Shown in pieces: positions 32,414 to 35,320 of a stretch of DNA of 35,320 bases. Source of the stretch: Bacteroidota bacterium. GTDB taxonomy: Bacteria; Bacteroidota; Bacteroidia; UKL13-3. Within the stretch, counting starts at the first letter, position 1. The number at the start of each line of letters is the position of its first letter. The DNA is taken from positions 86,930-122,249 of the forward strand of contig JAIYCU010000028.1 in NCBI GenBank assembly GCA_027487835.1. The letters are read 5' to 3'. The translations under genes were made by a program, and so were the position numbers. Under the pieces are notes generated by a model that made no database searches, was not told the DNA's origin, and worked only from the letters and a program-made list of their open reading frames with translations.

Positions 32414-33730
32414 TTATTGAGCGATTACTTTGCCATATAAATCAAAATCTTCGGCAGATTCTATCATAACATTGGCAAAATCTCCAATTCTAAGATAAGT
32501 ATCTTTAGCGCTAACTAATACTTCATTGTCAACTTCTGGGCTGTCAAACTCGGTTCTACCAATATAGTAGCCACCCTCTTTTCTATCAAAAAGCACTTTA
32601 AAAATTTTACCTACCTTTTCTTTATTCACTTCTGCACTAATGGTTTGCTGAATTTCCATAATGGCAGCGGCCCTATCTTCTTTCACCTCGGCTGAAACAT
32701 CATCAACTAAAGTTCCAGCATGTGTGCCTTCTTCATGACTATAGGTAAAAATCCCCAAGCGGTCAAATCTCGAATTTTTGACAAATTCACAAAGGTCTTC
32801 AAAATCTTGTTGCGTTTCGCCTGGATGCCCTGCAATTAAAGTAGTTCTGATGGCAATTCCGGGTACTTTTTCTCTAATGGTTTTAACTAAATCTTCTGTT
32901 CTTTGGCGGGTGATTCCACGGCGCATTGTTTTAAGCATATTGTCGCTCACATGCTGCAAAGGAATATCAATATATTTACAGATATTATCTCTTTCGGCCA
33001 TTACCTCTAAGGCATCAAGCGGAAATTGGGAAGGATAGGCATAATGCAAACGAATCCATTCTACACCTTCAATGTCAGAAATTCTTCGTAACAATTCAGC
33101 CAATTTTCTTTCTCCGTATAAATCTAAACCATAAAATGTGCTGTCTTGGGCAATCAACAATAATTCTTTTGTGCCATTTTTCACTAATCCTCGAACTTCC
33201 GCTTCAATTTGCTCAAAACTTTTGCTCACATGTTTGCCTCTCATAATTGGGATGGCACAAAATGAGCAAGGTCTATCGCAGCCTTCAGAAATTTTAAGGT
33301 ATGCATAGTGAGATGGTGTGGTAATTAAACGCTCTCCAACCAACTCATTTTTATAATCGGCACCAACTGTTTTAAGTAATTGTGGTAAATGTGTAGTTCC
33401 AAAATATTGGTCTACTTCTGGAATTTCCTTTTCTAAATCAGGTTTATATCGCTGGGAAAGACAACCAGTAACATATAGCTTTTCAATTTCTCCAGCTTGC
33501 TTTGCCTCAGCCCAGCGGATAATGGTATTAATACTCTCCTCCTTCGCATTATCGATAAATCCGCAGGTATTAATAATAACAATATTGGCATCATCTTGTT
33601 CAGATTCATGCTCCACCTCAAAATCATTTGCCTTTAATTGAGAGTATAGTTCCTCGCTATCAACGATATTTTTGGAACAACCCAAGGTAATGATATTTAT
33701 TTTGTCCTTTTTTAATGTTTTGGTTTTCAT
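32414..33730 (-). CDS. rimO: Ribosomal protein S12 methylthiotransferase RimO
   Basis: The 438-residue radical-SAM enzyme has an N-terminal UPF0004 domain with cluster cysteines Cys18 ('LGCSKN'), Cys56 ('NTCGF') and Cys90 ('TGCLS'). The radical-SAM CxxxCxxC is Cys151, Cys155, Cys158 ('GCDRPCSFCAIP'). A C-terminal TRAM domain ends the protein. 'IDIPLQHVSDNMLKTMRRG' and 'AYPSQFP' favour RimO over MiaB. It adds a methylthio group to Asp88 (E. coli numbering) of S12. It follows ftsY after 2 nt and precedes bshC by 1 nt. The functional link to FtsY is only ribosomal. Confidence 0.96.
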   Translation of the reverse strand: MKTKTLKKDKINIITLGCSKNIVDSEELYSQLKANDFEVEHESEQDDANIVIINTCGFIDNAKEESINTIIRWAEAKQAGEIEKLYVTGCLSQRYKPDLEKEIPEVDQYFGTTHLPQLLKTVGADYKNELVGERLITTPSHYAYLKISEGCDRPCSFCAIPIMRGKHVSKSFEQIEAEVRGLVKNGTKELLLIAQDSTFYGLDLYGERKLAELLRRISDIEGVEWIRLHYAYPSQFPLDALEVMAERDNICKYIDIPLQHVSDNMLKTMRRGITRQRTEDLVKTIREKVPGIAIRTTLIAGHPGETQQDFEDLCEFVKNSRFDRLGIFTYSHEEGTHAGTLVDDVSAEVKEDRAAAIMEIQQTISAEVNKEKVGKIFKVLFDRKEGGYYIGRTEFDSPEVDNEVLVSAKDTYLRIGDFANVMIESAEDFDLYGKVIAQ

Positions 33731-33732
33731 GG

Positions 33733-34686
33733 TTAGCCTTTAAAAAGTGAATCCACAAATTCTTGTTTGTTAAAAAGTTGAAGGTCTTCAATTCCTTCTC
33801 CCACACCGATATACTTAACTGGAATCTTAAATTGGTCGGCAACCCCAATTACAACACCACCTTTTGCAGTACCATCCAGTTTTGTAAGGGCCAAGGCATT
33901 TACCTCGGTTGCCGCAGTAAACTGTTTTGCTTGTTCAAAGGCGTTTTGCCCAGTACTTGCATCGAGTACTAATAAAATTTCATGTGGTGCATCCTGTGTT
34001 ACTTTTTGCATTACACGTTTAATCTTACTCAATTCATTCATGAGTCCAATTTTATTGTGCAATCGGCCAGCAGTATCAATAATTGCCACATCAGCCCCAA
34101 TTTCTACAGCGTGTTTTACGGTATCAAAAGCAACAGATGCTGGATCCGTATTCATCCCATGAGAAATTACGTCTACATCATTTCTAGTTCCCCATATTTT
34201 GAGTTGTTCAACAGCTGCGGCCCTAAAAGTATCTCCTGCACCCAACACCACTTTTTTGCCCGCTTTTTTGTATTGATTGGCCATTTTACCAATGGTGGTA
34301 GTTTTGCCAACACCATTAACTCCAACAACCATAACGACATAGGGTTTTACTCCTTTCAAATCTGAAAAATCGGTTGGAATATTTGATTTATTTTCATCTA
34401 ACAATTTACCAATTTCATCTTTGAGCAAATTATTAAGTTCGCCAACACCCACATATTTATCTTTAGCAACGCGCGCTTGGAGACGTTCGATGATTCTAAG
34501 GGTAGTTTCGATTCCAACATCACTGCTCACTAATATTTCTTCTAGGTTATCAAGAAATTCATCATCAATGGCACTTTTACCGACTAGGGCTTTGCTTATT
34601 TTATCGAACAAACTTGATTTCGTTTTCTCAAGACCTTGGTCGAGCTTTTCCTTCTTTTCTTTGCTAAAAAAATTAAAAATTCCCAT
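33733..34686 (-). CDS. ftsY: Signal recognition particle receptor FtsY
   Basis: The 317-residue SRP GTPase has an N domain (about 15-100) and a G domain: P-loop 'VGVNGVGKTTT' (121-131), 'GDTFRAAAVEQL' (151-162), 'DTAGR' (204-208), 'TKLDGTAKGG' (268-277) and 'GVGEGIEDL' (294-302). It lacks the long acidic A domain of the E. coli protein, as in many bacteria; the N-terminus is a short basic amphipathic stretch (MGIFNFFSKEKK). It docks ribosome-SRP complexes at the membrane. A terminator separates it from the ribosomal-protein genes upstream. The next genes downstream, rimO and bshC, are 1-2 nt apart. Confidence 0.97.
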   Translation of the reverse strand: MGIFNFFSKEKKEKLDQGLEKTKSSLFDKISKALVGKSAIDDEFLDNLEEILVSSDVGIETTLRIIERLQARVAKDKYVGVGELNNLLKDEIGKLLDENKSNIPTDFSDLKGVKPYVVMVVGVNGVGKTTTIGKMANQYKKAGKKVVLGAGDTFRAAAVEQLKIWGTRNDVDVISHGMNTDPASVAFDTVKHAVEIGADVAIIDTAGRLHNKIGLMNELSKIKRVMQKVTQDAPHEILLVLDASTGQNAFEQAKQFTAATEVNALALTKLDGTAKGGVVIGVADQFKIPVKYIGVGEGIEDLQLFNKQEFVDSLFKG

Positions 34687-34703
34687 AATTTGACTAGATT
34701 ATA

Positions 34704-34737
34704 AACAAAAAAAGCACCCTGCAGAACAGAATGCTTT
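34704..34737 (-). terminator. Terminator after the rpmB-rpmG-DUF4295 cluster
   Basis: On the minus strand an 11-bp stem with two G-T pairs (34737-34727 with 34721-34711, 5-nt loop) is followed by seven Ts. It separates the ribosomal-protein genes from ftsY. Confidence 0.82.
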
Positions 34738-34758
34738 CATATGCTTTTATGTAAAGAA

Positions 34759-34908
34759 TTACTTCTTGAAATAATCTTTAACTTTATCGTTTGGAACGAT
34801 TTCAGATTTAAATGAGTAAGAACCTTTATCGTTCTTAACCGCTTTGTAAACCTTTGCAAAGTCTTTGCCTGCTCCGGTTTTTAATGTAGCAACTACCTTC
34901 TTAGCCAT
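34759..34908 (-). CDS. DUF4295 small basic protein
   Basis: The 49-residue ORF starts MAKKVVATLK and ends VPNDKVKDYFKK; it is too short for most ORF finders. It matches DUF4295, a small Bacteroidota protein regularly found directly after rpmG. The high Lys content and position suggest a ribosome-associated protein, but its function is not established. The start is 6 nt after the rpmG stop, so it is co-transcribed; the terminator follows. Confidence 0.9.
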   Translation of the reverse strand: MAKKVVATLKTGAGKDFAKVYKAVKNDKGSYSFKSEIVPNDKVKDYFKK

Positions 34909-34914
34909 GACGTA

Positions 34915-35097
34915 TTATTTAATTTCTTTGTGAACGGTTACTTTTTTCATAATCGAATTGTACTTCTTAAGCTCTAGACGCTCAGTAGTATTCTTGCGAT
35001 TCTTGGTTGTAATATACCTAGATGTTCCAGGCAAACCACTGGTTTTGTGCTCTGTGCACTCCATAATAACTTGGATTCTGTTACCTTTTTTAGCCAT
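34915..35097 (-). CDS. rpmG: 50S ribosomal protein L33
   Basis: The 60-residue product begins [18 protein letters not shown] and includes '[14 protein letters not shown]' and '[18 protein letters not shown]'. Only one cysteine remains (Cys14), so this is the zinc-free (C-) type typical of Bacteroidota. A Shine-Dalgarno-like AAGGAGG (35112-35106 on the minus strand) precedes the ATG by 8 nt and overlaps the L28 stop codon, an uncommon strength for this phylum. Confidence 0.97.
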   Translation of the reverse strand: MAKKGNRIQVIMECTEHKTSGLPGTSRYITTKNRKNTTERLELKKYNSIMKKVTVHKEIK

Positions 35098-35110
35098 TTC
35101 TTATTCCTCC

Positions 35111-35320
35111 TTAGATTTTGCCGTTACGAATATAATCGTTCAAAACGGCGGTGATCCCCTTTTTGTTAATGGTTTTAATGGCTTTACCTGAAACTTTCAG
35201 TGTAATCCAACGATTTTCTTCAGGGATAAAGAATTTCTTTTCCTGCAAATTTGGGTAAAATCTGCGTTTGGTCTTACGATTAGAGTGAGACACATTATTA
35301 CCCACCATCGGGCGCTTACC
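35111..35320 (-). CDS. rpmB: 50S ribosomal protein L28 (5'-truncated by window edge)
   Basis: The frame reads GKRPMVGNNVSHSNRKTKRR from the window edge, so the ATG at 35308 is an internal Met: L28 normally starts about ten residues earlier with a 'CQ.TGK' motif. The rest ('FYPNLQEKKFFIP', 'LKVSGKAIKTINKKGI') is typical. L28 is a component of the large ribosomal subunit. It heads the rpmB-rpmG-DUF4295 cluster. Confidence 0.95.
   Translation of the reverse strand, partial: GKRPMVGNNVSHSNRKTKRRFYPNLQEKKFFIPEENRWITLKVSGKAIKTINKKGITAVLNDYIRNGKI

Overview
The window is an A+T-rich, compact chromosomal segment of a Bacteroidota bacterium. The lineage markers are a SusC/SusD pair, the gliding-motility lipoprotein GldB, two proteins with type IX secretion (T9SS) C-terminal sorting domains, bacillithiol-synthesis BshC, the rpmB-rpmG-DUF4295 cluster, and several TTG/TTTG-N18-19-TAnnTTTG promoters. 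I see no rRNA, tRNA, CRISPR array, insertion sequence, phage gene or attachment site. Most of it looks like core genome.

Layout. 1-930: 3' part of a secreted PKD-domain protein and its terminator. 1039-3511: an ECF sigma factor translationally coupled to a membrane anti-sigma factor, then a small single-pass membrane protein and a lipoprotein that reads as a truncated haemoglobin. 3512-3831: the longest gene-free stretch, with several inverted repeats and a likely promoter. 3832-5719: an OmpA-type protein with thrombospondin-3 repeats and a thioredoxin-fold [2Fe-2S] ferredoxin. 5716-10419 (minus): a TonB-dependent receptor, a metallo-beta-lactamase exonuclease and an ATP-dependent DNA ligase, packed as one operon. 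10418-13078: a T9SS cargo protein, a YbaB/EbfC nucleoid protein, an outer-membrane barrel and a DUF2147 protein. 13222-16884: glycine decarboxylase GcvP and a convergent MOSC (mARC/YcbX-like) protein. 16967-21598: susD and susC. 21676-24436: gldB divergent from nadE. 24438-26601: a membrane metallophosphoesterase and a GT51 peptidoglycan glycosyltransferase. 26604-30151: two related barrel proteins, one with an OmpA and one with a SPOR peptidoglycan-binding domain. 30270-33730: a TrmH-type RNA methyltransferase convergent with bshC and rimO. 33733-35320: ftsY, DUF4295, rpmG and partial rpmB.

How the genes work together. The clearest functional units are envelope biology (OmpA/SPOR/GT51 proteins, SusCD, T9SS cargo, GldB) and a translation/protein-targeting block (L28, L33, FtsY, RimO). 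The most unusual items are: a 24-bp hairpin that swallows the start codon of the OmpA gene at 28136; the sigma/anti-sigma locus that leads to a surface-type lipoprotein haemoglobin lacking the usual distal-pocket residues; a TonB receptor apparently co-transcribed with a DNA exonuclease-ligase pair; and two divergent secreted-protein genes whose ATG codons overlap in the same CATG.

All calls are from reading the sequence by eye. No database search, structure prediction or folding calculation was run.
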